From Xylaria sp. FL1777 (taxonomy: Eukaryota > Ascomycota > Sordariomycetes > Xylariales > Xylariaceae), in assembly GCA_022578965.1 (NCBI GenBank), contig MU400836.1:1-33739 (forward strand): a stretch of DNA of 33,739 nt. Direction: 5' to 3'. A model generated the notes under the pieces. It worked only from the letters and a program-made list of their open reading frames with translations. It did not search any database and was not told the origin of the DNA. How positions within the stretch are numbered: position 1 is the stretch's first letter; each line of letters opens with the position of its first letter. Below, in pieces: positions 1 through 11,715 of the stretch. Both the position numbers and the translations under genes were made by a program.

Positions 1-3000
1 AAAGCAATAAATAGCTAAAAAAACTAAAGCTTTATATAAAGTTTAATATAATAACTAATAAAACTAATTTAAAGTTAAACTTATATATTAAAAAAAAAAT
101 ATAATACTTTAATTAACTTAAAAGCATAAGTTAATATAATTTTATTTAAAGTAGCAAAACAAAATAAAATTTTTTAAAAATATAAGCAAAAATTCTAAAA
201 GATTAAAAAATTTAATAAAAGTATTTTTAGCTATAATAACAGTTATATACTTAAAAAAACTAAACTTTTTAATATATTTATACAAAAACATAAAAAACAA
301 ATTATATTAAATATTGCTAATATATTTAATTATAATATTATTTTAAGAATATTATAGCTAAAGATTAGCAATTTTTTAATTTAATAAAAAGCAAAAACTA
401 TTAATTAAAAAAGTAAAAAACAAAGCAAAAAAATCAGAAAAATCGCAAAAAAAATTCTGAACAAAATACTAAAAATATATTACAGATTTTATAAACTATT
501 TAAAAAAAAAAAAAAAGAACTTTTTAAACATAGCTTATAAAATTACTACATTTTTATTAAAGAAAAATGTTAACTAAAGCTTTATTAAGTATACTATATA
601 AGCTTAAATAAAATAAACGCTTTATAAAAATATATTTAAAAAAATTTAGCAAAAAAATTTCTAAAAAAATCTTAGTTATTTATTAAATATTTTATAGTAT
701 TAATATTTAAAATAAAAAATAAAAAACAACTAATTAATAAAAAAAAAAAACTAGTATAGCAAATAATAATTAACTATTAACTATTAAACGTAATTATTAT
801 TGCAAATAAATATTTCTTTATTTTGCTAATAACTATAAAAAAAACATTAGCTAAACAAAATAGTTTATAGTAGTTAATATTTTAAATAAATATTATACTA
901 TTAAAATAGCTAAAAAAAAAAAATAAAAAACTGCTATATAAATAATATATAAACTATATAAATATATAATTATGCTATAAAAACTATAAAACATATTAGT
1001 TAGCTTTTAATATATAATAATAACGATTTTATAAAAGTTTTTAAATAAGTTTATATTTATTTACTTAAATAATATTTTAATTTATTTTAAAACACTAAAA
1101 CAACACAAAAAACATATAATTTAAATATTAAAAATATTTAAATAAGCAAAACTATAACTTAATATAAAAAAGTATATATAACATATATAAAAAATTAACT
1201 TTTTAAAATTTATAATTACTTTAAAACAAATATAGATTTAATAATTAAAAATTAATATAGTATAAAACTAAAAAATATTTAACTTAGCTATTATTATAAA
1301 CATATAATAAGCATTAAGATTTTTAAATTATGTTTAAATGTTAATTTAAAACTTTACAAAAATAGCATTTTATTTTATAAAGTATACAAAAAAAAAATAC
1401 AAAAAAAAATCCTTTTTAATTTTAAAAAAAGCCTAAAAAGCTTTTAAAAAACTAAAACTAAAAGTTACTTTTAACTTTATAGTTAAATTACCTAATTTAT
1501 AAAAAAAAAAAAAGCTAAAAACAAATATTTTAAATAATATAATTATAAAAGTTTTAAAACAATTAAAAAACAACAAAAAATAGCATTTAATAGCTTATTA
1601 CTTTAAAGCACTACAAAATGCAGCATTATAATACTTTATATATAATAAAAAACTGCTTATAATTATTATAGCACTTAAAAAATAAAAACTATTTTTTATA
1701 AAAACTATAAAGCTAATTAAAATTTATTTAAATTATTAAAATTTAACGAAATTTATAACTATATAAAAAATTACTAAACAACATAAAAATTAAATAGTTT
1801 TTTTTTTTAAGTTTAACTTTAAAATATGTTATATTAAAAAAAAAAAAACATTTAAGTAAACATACTTAATTAATAAAGTTAAAAAAAATTTAAAGTTTTA
1901 AAAAAAAACATTTAAATATTATATCTTTAAAAAAATAAAAGCTTAAAAATTAAAGTTATACTTAAGAACTTTATAAATATATAACTATAATAAGCTTATA
2001 ATTTAAAAAAGTTAGCATAATTATAAAAACATAAAAAATCAAAAAATAACAAGCTAATATATAAATATAAGGTTTACTTACTAGAATTTTTATAAAACAA
2101 GTTTATTAAAAAATTCTATAAATACTTATTATATAAACATTAAAAAGCAACAAAAATAGTTCAATAATTATAAAAAAAATATAATTTTTTAGAACTATAA
2201 AACATAGTTAAATTTATTATAAAAAAATGCAATATTTATAATAAAGCTAAAGCAGCTTAATATAAGCTTTATAAACTATTATAACTTATATAAATATTTA
2301 AACAAACATAGCACATTATTATTTAAGATTTTATTATAGCACTATTTTTATTAATTAATTTAGTTATAAAAATATAATATGGTAAAATATAAGTTATTAT
2401 TAATAAACTTATTAAATATATTTATTTTTTATTGTTTAAAGAAAATATAACAGCTAAATAACTTATATATGTTTTTATATGCTAATATTTAAATAAGCAT
2501 AAGCTATTAAAAAAAATTATTTTAAACTAAAATAAATTGTTTACTTTTAAGTTTAAAACTAGCTTTTTTAAACTTATTAGTATTAAACTAAAGTTTTTAA
2601 CTATTTATTACTTATAAATAAATAAATAAACAAAAAAACTAAATTAAATACTAAAACAATATTTATAAAGTTATATTAACTATTAATAAAATAATTAAAT
2701 AAAACTATTATTAATAGCATAAATTTTATATAATATATTAACAAACAAAAATATAAACATATTTTTGCATAAAACTGTTTATAAATAGCAAGCAACTACT
2801 AAAAAACAAAAAAAAATATTAATAAAAACACTTGCTATTTTAACTATAATACTTTAAGCAAAAACTATTATAACAAAAATTAAAACGTTATAAGCTAAAC
2901 TATAACTATACTTTTAATTTTTATAATAATAAATATTAATATATTATAACAAAAAACAAACTAAAGAACTAACCTTTAAAAAAAAAAACAAAGTTTACTT

Positions 3001-3440
3001 ATTACAACAAAAACAAAATGCAAACATTAATATTCCTTAAATTAAAATAAAACAACTAAGCAATAAATTAAAATTTAAAAAACTTAGCTTTTTTAAAATT
3101 AAAGAAATTATTTTACTTATTAATTATAAACTATTATTACTAAAAAATATGCAAATTTATTTTATTTTTTACATTTTTTTACTAAAACTAACATTTATTA
3201 AAACATTTATTAAAACATAACTAAAAATAAAAACAAATTAAAACGTTTATAAAGTTAAAAGTATATTAAATTTTTGTTAAAACAACAATAACTTAAAGTA
3301 TTTTATTAAATAAAAAAAATACTTATATGCTAATAATATTTAAAAACTTAAAAAACATTTAAAAACCGCTAAAGTAATTATAAATTAGTTTTACTATTAA
3401 TACTTTAACTGCTTAAAACTAAAAAAAAAAAGTTAACCTT
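1..3440 (+). pseudogene. pol remnant of Gypsy-A copy 1 (RT, RNase H, integrase, chromodomain)
   Basis: Broken Ty3/Gypsy polyprotein that would have copied element RNA and integrated the cDNA. The RT catalytic box is readable as YLNNILIY, with the two catalytic Asp codons (YLDD) now Asn at 1068-1073. Downstream follow the LNTKK-like palm/thumb segment, RNase H at about 1420-1800 and the integrase core. The integrase DGQTE motif is damaged and its catalytic Glu is now Lys (AAA, 2633-2635). The C-terminal chromodomain lies at about 3230-3370. RT is in frame 3 and integrase in frame 2, so at least one indel separates them. In-frame stops fall where the family has Gln, Trp or Arg. Positions 1 to about 800 should hold gag/protease and early RT, but I cannot align them convincingly. 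Confidence 0.75.
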
Positions 3441-3469
3441 AAAAAAAACACTTAAGAAATTTTAATTAA

Positions 3470-4570
3470 ACTTAAATAAAGCAGCTTATGTTGCTTTAGC
3501 TTGTTTTTTTTGTTATTTTTGCTTTTTTGCTAGCACTTTTTATTTTTTTTTAATGCGCTTTATTTTGTTTAGTTTATTTAAAAACTAAAGCTTTTATTAA
3601 ACTATTTTAATACTTTTTGCTTTTAAAAAACGTTTTTATATATAAAGCTAAGCTAACTTACTTAAAACAAAAGTAAAGCTATTTTAAGCTTGTTTTAATT
3701 TTTTTTAAACTAAAAATAACTATTGCTTTGCTTGCTTTTTTTTTTTCTTAAAACAATAGTATTTAAAAACTATATTATTAATTAAATTAATTAAAACTTC
3801 TAATTTGTTATAAAAACAACTAATATATATACATTTAAAACAATAAAATATATTATTTATTATTTTATACGTTAATAACTAATTAAAGCAGCAAAAACAA
3901 AATATAACTTTATAGCTAATAAAATTAATAAAAGAAGCAAAAACAAGTTTTTGCTTTATTTTAAATAAGCAGTTAGTTTTTTTAATGCGCTTTAATATTA
4001 TAACATATAAAAAAAAAAAAAAAAAAAATACTTACGGAAAATTATTAAAATAACAATTCTAAAAAAAAAAAATTAATGTTATAAAATTAGCACTAAAGTA
4101 GCCTTTAAAGCAGCCTAATGTTTTTATATATACTTTGTACTTCTTTTTTTATTAGCTAAAGCTAAAGTTATATAATAATTTACTTAGCTTATTAAGCTTA
4201 TAATAATTTAAAGCTTACTAAGCTTACAATAATTTAAAGCTTACTAAGCTTATAATAATTTAATGCTTATTAAATTTGCAATAATTTAAAAGAAATTATT
4301 ACTTTTTTTATTTTTTCTTTGTTTATATAATTATGTACTTTTTATATTTAGTTATTTATTTAGTTCTAGTTTTTGAGCTATTAATTTCTTATAACTACTA
4401 AGCATTAATATATTTATTACTTTTAATTCCTTAAGACCTTTATTAATGCATAGTAGTAAAAATACTCCAAAAACCTTTTTAATAAACTACTATTAAAGAT
4501 TTTATTATTACTTATAAATTAAGACCTTAAAAGTAAACCCGTTATATTAATATATAATAAGTCTGTTATA
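3470..4570 (+). repeat. Putative 3' LTR / 3' non-coding end of Gypsy-A copy 1
   Basis: Begins just after the pol frame peters out and ends at the shared terminal tract. It is T-rich at first (3480-3760), has a poly(A) run near 4010-4028, then a tandem array at 4176-4288. The last 30 bases include the near-palindrome TGTTATATTAATATATAACA in its less mutated form, and the end is compatible with an LTR ending in CA. The matching 5' LTR lies outside the window, so the left boundary and the LTR label are inferences. Copy 2 (about 15260-16362) is collinear with it. Copy 3 is strongly diverged over most of this interval. Confidence 0.45.
4176..4288 (+). repeat. Tandem array of ~26-bp units in the Gypsy-A 3' end
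   Basis: Three 26-bp units begin at 4204, 4230 and 4256. They are preceded by a 28-bp variant at 4176 and followed by a partial unit. Each carries TAATTTAA and AAGCTT cores. The same array is present in copy 2 at about 15968-16080 with transition differences. Copy 3 has a different 38-bp array at the corresponding place. Confidence 0.8.
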
Positions 4571-4686
4571 ATATTCCAAATAAATATTATGCTATTAAAA
4601 TAACTAAAGAAAAAAAATAAAAAACTGCTATATAAACAATATATAAACTATATAAATACATAGTTATGCTATAAAAACTATAAAAC
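4571..4686 (+). mobile_element. Gypsy-A copy 2, left piece (RT coding segment before Gypsy-B)
   Basis: These 116 bases match 877-990 of copy 1 almost base for base (shared core atgctataaaaactataaaac). They are therefore part of the RT coding region just upstream of the YLDD box. The match stops where Gypsy-B starts and resumes at 12711/12716. The last five bases, AAAAC, are the target-site duplication. This small piece proves both nestings: copy 1 is inserted on its left side and Gypsy-B on its right side. Confidence 0.85.
4682..4686. other. Target-site duplication of Gypsy-B, left copy (AAAAC)
   Basis: AAAAC directly before the left LTR. The identical AAAAC is at 12711-12715 after the right LTR. 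Uninterrupted copy 1 shows a single ctataaaacatatt at the corresponding site. A 5-bp duplication is the usual size for Ty3/Gypsy integrases. Confidence 0.9.
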
Positions 4687-4899
4687 TAATAAGCCTGCGT
4701 AAGGGGTTAAACTAGTAACCTCTAAAAGAAAGTCTATAAGTAGCACTAGTTTTATAAGCTAAGCTATATACTATAGCTGTAAAAATAAAGCATATATAAC
4801 CCGTGCTTTATACCCACTATAGAAATACTAGATTAGCTAGTATTATATAAAACTTAGAAAATCCATTATTTGTTTTACTACTTATTAACTTTTTTATTA
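4687..4899 (+). repeat. Gypsy-B 5' LTR (213 bp)
   Basis: Aligns without gaps to 12498-12710. By my count there are about 25 differences, every one a transition, and the right LTR retains the C or G state more often. It starts taataagcctgcg and ends tttttatta. It would have contained the promoter and polyadenylation signal, but I see no convincing TATA box or poly(A) signal against this AT background. Confidence 0.93.
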
Positions 4900-5460
4900 A
4901 AGTAGTGCTTTACTACGCTTGTTTTATTGCAAACATTATATTATACTATACTAAAACTACCTAGTTTCTTAATTGTAAAGTCATAAAGACATTTTTTTTT
5001 GCTAATAGTAATTAACCCACTTTTATAAGCTGCAGTACTACTAACTAACCTTATTAAAGCAAGTATTTTGCTATAAATGCTTGTTTTTTAGCGCTAAGTG
5101 AACTTTTGCACTATATTTAGCTAAACCTAGTTTGTTTATCACTTTTGTATTTTAAAAATACTTGTTTTGTAAGATTGCGTAAGCAACTTGTAGTAAACTG
5201 TGTATTTTCGCAAACGTTACGAATTATTTACTGTATTTAACCTAACGTAGCCTTTAGGTTAGTTAGCTTAATTCCTACCAAAATCTAAAACGTAGCAGCT
5301 TACTATTAGTACTAAAATTAAAGTACCTTTTATTACTTTTTATAGTTCACTGCGTTATCCTTTATAACTTGCTGCATTAAATTAAAATTATATATGCTAT
5401 TTAATAATAGCTTTATTAGTTTGTACTTACTTAAATTTTTACTTAACAATATAATTGCAT
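4900..5460 (+). other. Gypsy-B leader and primer-binding region
   Basis: Non-coding leader between the LTR and the gag frame, richer in G+C than most of the window. Directly after the LTR there is no clear TGG-type tRNA primer site. Instead, GTAGT-GCTTT-ACTAC at 4902-4916 forms a 5-bp hairpin. A second perfect stem, AACCTAA/TTAGGTT with an 8-base loop, is at 5239-5260. Self-priming, known in Tf1-type elements, is possible but not shown. Confidence 0.4.
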
Positions 5461-5501
5461 TATTAAACAACATATTGGACGTGTATAGCAAAAGTCTAAA
5501 A

Positions 5502-5555
5502 GATCTAAAGGAACCTAAAGATCCAAAAGAACCTAAAGACCCAAAAAAACCTAGC
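5502..5555 (+). repeat. Three tandem 18-bp coding repeats in Gypsy-B gag
   Basis: Units at 5502-5519, 5520-5537 and 5538-5555 differ by a few, mostly transition, changes and encode DLKEPK, DPKEPK, DPKKPS. They lie in the same frame as the rest of gag and pol, so they were translated in the active element. Confidence 0.8.
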
Positions 5556-6714
5556 TAAACAATAAGTGCTAAACCTACTACCGCAAAAAACTTAAAGATT
5601 GAAGTAAACGTAGCAATAGTTTAGTTTTTCATAAAAAAAGCCAAAAAAATAAAATCTAGCCAAAAGCAAAATAAAAAAAATATAGCAATGCTAAAACAGT
5701 CGATAAAAATATTAGAAAATAACATAAATAATAGCACTAAAAGATTAAAGCTTAGCATAAGCAAATTAGCTAGAAAAATTCGCAAAATTAGCAAAAGGAC
5801 TAAAAAAGCTAAAAAAAAAAAAGAAAAAAACAATCCGCTAAAACTGCTAGATCTTTTTAACTTATTTAACTTTACTAGAACTAATAAGCTTAAAAAAACT
5901 AGCAACCTTAATACTAGAACTTAAAACATTAAAAGTAAACTACTAGACTTACTTTATAACAGTAATAATAACAACTTTCTTTCCTTTTGTTTTTTACTAA
6001 ATCGTTGTAGTAATAATTGTAGTAATACCTCAGAATTTACTTATATTAAAAGAAAATCTATTAAAATTAAACGGGAAAACGTTAGCACGTTTAACTTTAA
6101 GTAAAACAACTTCAATAATTAAAAAGTTATAGCTAACAGTAAAAATATTATATACACTGATGTTTATTCCTTTAGCAATTGCATTAAAGCGTTGCTTAAA
6201 AAAAAAAACTTTAATAAAACATAAATTATAAAGTTGTTTGATTATTTGTTAGCTAGCTTAGCACTTTTATAATAAAACAATAAAATTACGGCGCTTTAGT
6301 AAAAGCTACTACAATTAGCTAAACTAGAGTTGTTTTTAAAAAATCTAAAAAAACGTTTTAAAATATGTACTAAAAAAGCTATAAAAAAATTCTTAAAAAG
6401 TCGACTCACCTTTTAAAACATAGCTAAAAACCAGAACGCTGTTTTTTATTTTATTTAGCGTAAGCTATAATACGCTTATATAAACTATACCCTTGCTGCA
6501 AATAATTTAAATTAAATCGAAGTTATAAAAAACATTTAAAACTAATAAAACAACAAAATTATAAATTATATTAAACCACTTAAAAAAAAAAAAACCCTTA
6601 AAAACTATATAAAGAAAATCAAAAAAGCTAAACACAGTTTAAAACAAAAGACTAAATACTAACATCTAAATATAAAGCTTAAAATAAAACATCCTTTAAA
6701 GTTAAACACTTTTA

Positions 6715-7090
6715 ATTAATTTAACTGCAAGAACAATTATTTTAACTGTTGCTTTAATTATTGCAGAAATAAATATTGCAACAGTAATAACTATTGCTAT
6801 AGCAATTAAAGCTATAAAAAAAGCTGCAATTAAAGCTACAACTATAACTGCAGTTATAATTAAAGCTATAATTATAACAAGAGCTATTATAGCAACTATA
6901 GCTAAAACTACAGTTATAACTAAAGTTATAATTGTAATTATAAGCATAATTGCAATTATAACTACTGTTGCAACTATAATTATAAACGTAATTATAATAA
7001 AGATTGCAATTAAAACTGCAATAAAAATCAAAATTAAAGAAACTATAACTACAACTGCAATTAAAATTAAGATTGCTGCAAAAGCAAAAA
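6715..7090 (+). repeat. Low-complexity AAT/TAT/GCA-rich tract in gag of Gypsy-B
   Basis: Irregular repetition of words such as aattataa, aaagctata and actgcaat. In the gag frame it reads as Asn/Tyr/Ser/Cys/Gln-rich sequence such as NYNCSYNQSYNYN once stop codons are read as Gln. A comparable Asn/Tyr/Lys/Ser-rich tract is found in Gypsy-C gag at about 27690-27930. In fungal Gypsy elements this type of region lies between capsid and the zinc knuckle. Confidence 0.6.
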
Positions 7091-7599
7091 ATATAGCATG
7101 CATTTTACTAATAGTAAGAAAAGCAATAATAATAAAGCAACATTCCTTTAAAAAAACAAGTTTAAATATTATATTAAAAATAGCGCTTTTTATATTATGA
7201 ACTTTTTTTTAACGTGCTATTAGTGCTACTAATAGTACAAATTGCTTTTTACGCTAAAATTACACTTAAAAAAATATAAGTGTTAAATTAAATTAAAAAA
7301 GCTAACAAAAACTAACACTTTTTTTTTAGTTAATGCATTATAACATATATGTAAATATTGCTTAAAAACCTTTTCTTTGCATAATTTGCTCTTTTAATAC
7401 ATATACTAATGTTAAAACGCTTAAAATAGTACTATATATTACCTTAAGAGTACTATAAGCCCAAAGTTAGTACTTAAGCTAATAAAGCTAACTAAAACAA
7501 AAAAGCTTGCTAAGCTTACTAAAGCAGCAAAAATTCCTAATAAAAAAGTTCTAATTAATAAAGCTTTTAGCATTAACTAGTATAACGCTATATATTAGT

Positions 7600-8450
7600 T
7601 TAGTTTTATATACTTACAAACAAAAATACGAACTAAGCTAATTAAACCAAACTGTAAAATTTACGTTAATCTTAAAATAAAACGTATAATAATTAATTGC
7701 AGCTTTTTAAACAAAACTAATTACACCATTAAAAAAAAAAAAAAGCAAGTAACCATAGTTAAAAACTAAGTAGTTGCTTTAATTAAATAAGCTACATTTA
7801 CCTTTTATATGTGCAAAATTAACAAAAGCAAAAAACCCTATATATATAAATTTCAAAAAAAAAGTTAAGTTATTAATAACTATTTAAAACTTAGCATGCT
7901 TATTAAAAACGATTTCTTAAAGCTATATAAAGCAGTTATTAACTATAAAACCAAAATCATTATATATAAAAGCTTAAACAACTTTGTACTTCTTTTTTAT
8001 GTACTAATACAAAAAAAGAAATGCATACGTTAAATTGTTAACCAGAATAACGTTATTATTTCTAAAGGCAACAAAGCATATATTATAGTAAACTATAAGC
8101 CATTGCTTGCTAATTATAATTTCTGCTTTTTAGCAATGCATAAAACTACTTTAAATACTGTAATAAATGCTAAAACTCCTAAGGTTATCCTAGTTATAAA
8201 CATTGCTAATACGCCTATAAAAATCCCTAAAGAAACCAAAATCAAGCAAATATAAAAAAACAAAAATAATAGCTGTTATATTTTATTTTAAAAAGCAGCT
8301 ATAAAAACGCTAGCCTGCGTTGCTGTAAAACTTGCTGCACTTTTAACTAGCGTAATAAGTTTAAAAGCTTTAGCTACTGCTAATTTATTAATACTTATAA
8401 ACAGGAAATTTGAAATATTAGCCTTAGTTATTACGCTTACAACAAATAGT
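7600..8450 (+). pseudogene. Protease region of Gypsy-B pol
   Basis: Read in frame 3, about 7890-8230 gives SMLIKNDFLKLYKAVINY followed by a long open stretch. It resembles the C-terminal half of a retroviral-type aspartic protease (pattern LLGxDFLxxYxAVIDY). The catalytic D(T/S)G motif upstream is not recognisable, presumably destroyed. The segment connects without frame change to the RT region. The protease would have cut the polyprotein inside the particle. Confidence 0.45.
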
Positions 8451-9720
8451 GTGCCTTTAGTTAAAAAAGCTAAGTATATAAACAAGTTAGCAAAAAATAC
8501 AAACAATTTAACCCTTACGTTAAGAAAACATAATGCAATAAGTACTCTTTTAATTAACGCTATGTTTAGTATAATACAAGAGTTCAAAAACTTCCTAGCT
8601 ATTAAATATAATCTAGTGCTAAACGGACCTCCAAAAGCAAAACTAAAAATCTTAAACATTTATGTTACTTCAAGTATTAAAAAACTAAGCAACTTGCTTA
8701 AAAAGATTACAAAAGAAAACATTTATATTTACGCTAAAAAAGCGTTTAAAGCTACTAAGTTTGCTAAAGTTATAAAAACATATAACATATAAACTAATTG
8801 AAGCAAAGTTAATATTCCTGTAGATTAACAAATAAAAATCCTATTAGTTAATAATTAATAAAAGATAAAACTTAATTTATATAAGTACTCTTTAAGTTAT
8901 AAAAATATAAAAGTACTTAATAACACATATAATAAACTTTACAAAATAAAACGCATGGAATAAATAAATAAACTTACACTATTTGCGCACCTTGTATTTA
9001 TTACATAGCAAAAAGTAAACAAAGTAAACAAAAGCCAAGTAGTTATTAATCTTTAATAATTAAACAAGGTTGCTATACTAAATAGTTATTTTTTACTTTT
9101 GTAAAGCAAAATAATAGCTAGTTTACTAAGCAAACAATATATTACTTGCGTTAACACAACTAAGTTTTTTTATTAGTTTTTTGTTTACTTAGATCATTAA
9201 AACAAGTTTACTATAATTAATCTACATAAAATAAAAAAGTTTAACATAGCGCTAATAAAGTTTTGCAATTTGTTAAACTATGTATAAAAGTTTATAAATA
9301 AATTATTTTGCTAATACTTAGACTTTTATTATTGTTTTATTAACAATATTATTATTTACTTTAATACTTTTAAAAAACACGTAAAATACTTAAATACGAT
9401 TTTTGGTCTTTTTAAGGCGCGCAATATTGCTATAGCTCCGCAAAAGTTGTTTATTAAATACCTGTTAGTTAAGTTGCTAGGCTTCTAAGTAAACGCTTTA
9501 AAATTAACTAATATTGCTAATTATATGCAAGCATTTAAATAGCTTGCTTTTTTAAAAAACTTATAAGCTTTAAAATAATATTTAAAAGCTAGTTTTTTTT
9601 TAAAGAACTTAATTCCTTACTATGCATAGCTAGCTTAACTTTTATAAGACTGCAAAACTAAGCTATTAGCTAAAAGGCATAAAAAAAGTAAAGTAATAAA
9701 TAAAAACCCTGAACGCTGCA
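8451..9720 (+). pseudogene. Reverse transcriptase of Gypsy-B pol
   Basis: Frame 3. A linker about 8451-8790 is free of stops for 113 codons (KNFLAIKYNLVLNGPPKAK). RT motifs then follow: VVINLQQLNKVAI at 9039-9077 and the catalytic box FINNIIIYFNTF at 9336-9371, whose first four codons replace YIDD/FIDD. Next come NIAIAPQKLFI at about 9424 and KYLLVKLLGF near 9457. The two catalytic Asp codons are AAC and AAT at 9342-9347, so the enzyme would be dead even without the stops. The order and spacing match fungal Ty3/Gypsy RT closely. Stop codons stand at expected Gln or Trp positions. Confidence 0.88.
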
Positions 9721-9722
9721 AG

Positions 9723-10280
9723 CACTACGTTTATATAACGAACTATAATCTTACTTTTGCTAAACTTAAATCTTTCTGCGTAGTGCAAAACGCAATCTGT
9801 TTAAAAACTACTCTGCATTACTATAATCTTAAAAAACAATTGTTTATATAAGTTAATAGCTCTAAAAAACAAGGATTTAAAGTAATAGTGTTTTATACTA
9901 AAAAGAGGTACAAATAAATACTAAAAACCCATATTCCTTTAATACAAGTGAAACTAGTAATATACTTAAGTAAATATTTCTTAAAAGCTAAGGTGCAATA
10001 TAGCCCTCTAAAGTTAAAAGTTGCTTGTTTTATTTAAGCTACTAAGAAATTGCGTACTATAGTACACTTAAACAAACGCCTTGTTATAATATTAACTAAT
10101 TATAACGCTAGCATAAGTATAATAAACAAAACAACCTTAAATATATTTATTATTAACTGTTTAAACATATAACTAATAAACTTGTTAGTATACCTTTTAT
10201 AGTATAAGTATTAAGTATACTACTTGCTTAGTTAGCTTAATTATATATTTAATGCCTTTAGCTAACTTAAGGCAGTATAA
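9723..10280 (+). pseudogene. RNase H and connection domain of Gypsy-B pol
   Basis: Frame 3, directly after RT. Readable blocks are KTTLHYYNLKKQLFI (about 9800-9850), QGFKVIVFYTKKRYK (9870-9914), PLKLKVACFI and LTNYNAS (about 9995-10115). They correspond to the Gypsy RNase H phrases PTxLxHxDPxxQLxIxxDxS, GFGVMVFH, PTELEVACLVW and LTDHxAS. The Asp expected in IDLDAS and in TDH has become Asn or been lost. A tail at 10216-10270 matches the YHLPGRLNxVPDALSRL signature that closes this class of RNase H. The domain would have degraded the RNA strand during cDNA synthesis. Confidence 0.85.
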
Positions 10281-10649
10281 AACACTATAAAAAATAGCAT
10301 AATTAAGCAATTTAACGAACTAGCAATACTAAACACTATGTAGTACATTAATAAAAAATATAACACTATATAAAACGTTATTAAGCATACTAGCAAAGCA
10401 GTAATAAATAATAAATAAAAAAAAGATTTTAAGCTAGCTTATAATATAAACCCTAAGTATTGCAAAATTATAAAAAAGCTATATATTAAAAAACAGCAAA
10501 ATACTAACAAAAACATTAAAGTTTTTTCTAAGTTTAGCTATTCTTTTCGCATTTATAATAATTTTATTTATAGCATACATATAGAAAAGCAACGCTTATA
10601 TATATTATATAGCATAGTTTAACAAGTATTAAAATTAATATACAACAAA

Positions 10650-11715
10650 AAAAATCACGCAAAACTTAAATGTATAATAAAAAACTTTTAAAAATATTTT
10701 ATATACTATAAGTTATAGCTAGTTAAAAAATATATAAAATGTTATTTAGGTTGCAAATTTAACAAAACAGATTAGCAACAAAAAGTAAGCAGTCTGCAAT
10801 TAATACGCTTTAAAAACGCATTGCTTATATAAATAATTGCAATTAATTTTATTTTAGCATTACTACGCGTGTTCTTAGCAAGTATTTTATAGCAACTAAA
10901 AGAAAAGTTATATTATAACTATTATAATTATATAATAAGCGTAACCTGTTATTTATTTAAATAAAGTATGCTTATTTCTAAAAATAAAAAGTATACGGCC
11001 GAAAACTAAGCTAATGTTTTAGTAAAGCAACTAATATTAAGCAATTAAAGAATTCCTTAAAAAATTATGTTTAACTAAAACAAAAAGTTTACATTTAAAT
11101 TTTAAAAAAGCTTATAAAAAGCATTTAGCACTAAACTACTTATAACAATAGTGTACTACCTTTAAAATAACAGTATATCAAAAAAAAAAAACCAAACAGT
11201 AAAAATTGCTATTTGCTTTTATAACTTTACTAAGCTAAAGTTTAATTAGTTAAAATTAATACTTAGTTTATAATAAAATTTAAATTTTGCAAGATTTTAG
11301 ACAATATAATTTATGCTATATAAATAATTGTTTAGCTTTAAATTGCTTAGCTTATTAAACATTGCTACTAAACAAATTAATAAACAATTATTTAAGCAAG
11401 TATAAAGCATTAAAAATTACTTAAAACAAAACGCTAAGCTTACTATAAATTTTGTAGCAGCTAAAGCAAAACGTTGTTTTAACCGCACGTACTATGCATT
11501 AAAATTTGCTCCTAGTAATAAAGTACTACTATAATTATACAATAGGTACTATTTGCTAAGCAAGCTATTACGTAAGTATTTATAACAACAAGCTAGTTTT
11601 TAAAAAGTAAAACGTAAGGTAAATAACCTAGCTTACAAGTTAAACTTTCTATTTTATTACTGCATTTATTTTATAATATCTATTGCTTACTTATAACTAG
11701 CTAAAAGAAAAAATG
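10650..11715 (+). pseudogene. Integrase of Gypsy-B pol, DDE triad changed to N-N-K
   Basis: Frame 3. The zinc-binding HHCC end reads KYIKCYLGCKFNKT (10722-10763), with one Cys position changed to Tyr. The catalytic core follows. First Asp is now Asn (AAT, 10845-10847, in IAINFIL). Second Asp is Asn (AAC, 11073-11075, where SDRD is expected after KIM). The Glu is Lys (AAA, 11181-11183, where QSER is expected). KYTAEN at 10989-11006 matches the conserved TAEEWA phrase. A GPF-like C-terminal module (NFVAAKAKRCFNRTYYA, FAPSNKVLL, RKVNNLAYKLNF) runs from 11430 to about 11640. The active enzyme would have inserted the cDNA into chromosomal DNA. Confidence 0.85.

Larger units (their letters stand above)
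1..4570 (+). mobile_element. Gypsy-A copy 1, 3' part of a Ty3/Gypsy chromovirus (RIP-degraded)
   Basis: Same element as 12711-16362 (direct) and 16653 to about 21180 (inverted), recognised by long collinear matches differing mostly by transitions. The pol remnant runs RT, RNase H, integrase, chromodomain, followed by about 1.1 kb of non-coding 3' end. The left end is outside the window, so the 5' LTR is not seen. The right end is placed at 4570 because all three copies share a terminal tract reconstructable as GTCTGTTACA, here read as gtctgttata. From 4571 the sequence abruptly becomes internal element sequence equivalent to position 877. That jump means copy 1 was inserted into another copy of itself (copy 2). 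Confidence 0.85.
5460..7100 (+). pseudogene. gag remnant of Gypsy-B
   Basis: Read in frame 3. It opens with a (D/E-P-K)-type repeat at 5502-5555, then a Lys/Arg-rich, coiled-coil-like stretch (about 5690-5925). A capsid-like segment follows at about 6060-6500, with phrases such as KVIANSK and FLKNLKKRF that resemble fungal Gypsy gag. A low-complexity Asn/Tyr/Ser/Cys/Gln-rich stretch lies at 6715-7090. A real CCHC knuckle cannot be recognised. In-frame stops are common and consistent with RIP of Gln and Trp codons. Gag would form the virus-like particle. The assignment rests on position before protease/RT and on weak motif resemblance. The start codon is unknown, since the ATG at 5688 is internal. 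Confidence 0.55.

Noticed and set aside
4176..4288. Regular direct repeats considered as a CRISPR-like array
   Set aside because: Units are contiguous without unique spacers and belong to the 3' end of a retrotransposon in a eukaryotic genome.
5239..5260. AACCTAA/TTAGGTT considered as interstitial telomeric repeat
   Set aside because: Only a single short inverted pair and no TTAGGG tandem array. A leader stem-loop in Gypsy-B is simpler.
5621..5905. Leu/Phe-rich minus-strand frame resembling a membrane protein
   Set aside because: Complement of the Lys-rich gag segment at 5688-5924. Poly-Lys (AAA) read backwards gives poly-Phe, so the membrane look is an artefact.
6702..7103. 133-codon minus-strand open frame rich in Ile/Val/Ala
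   Set aside because: It is the antisense of the low-complexity Asn/Tyr/Cys-rich gag tract of Gypsy-B. A sequence of alternating AAT/TAT/GCA words simply lacks TAA/TAG on the reverse strand.
8288..8659. 123-codon minus-strand open frame
   Set aside because: It overlaps the plus-strand pol linker of Gypsy-B, which continues the protease/RT frame with family-like sequence. The antisense shows no family motif.
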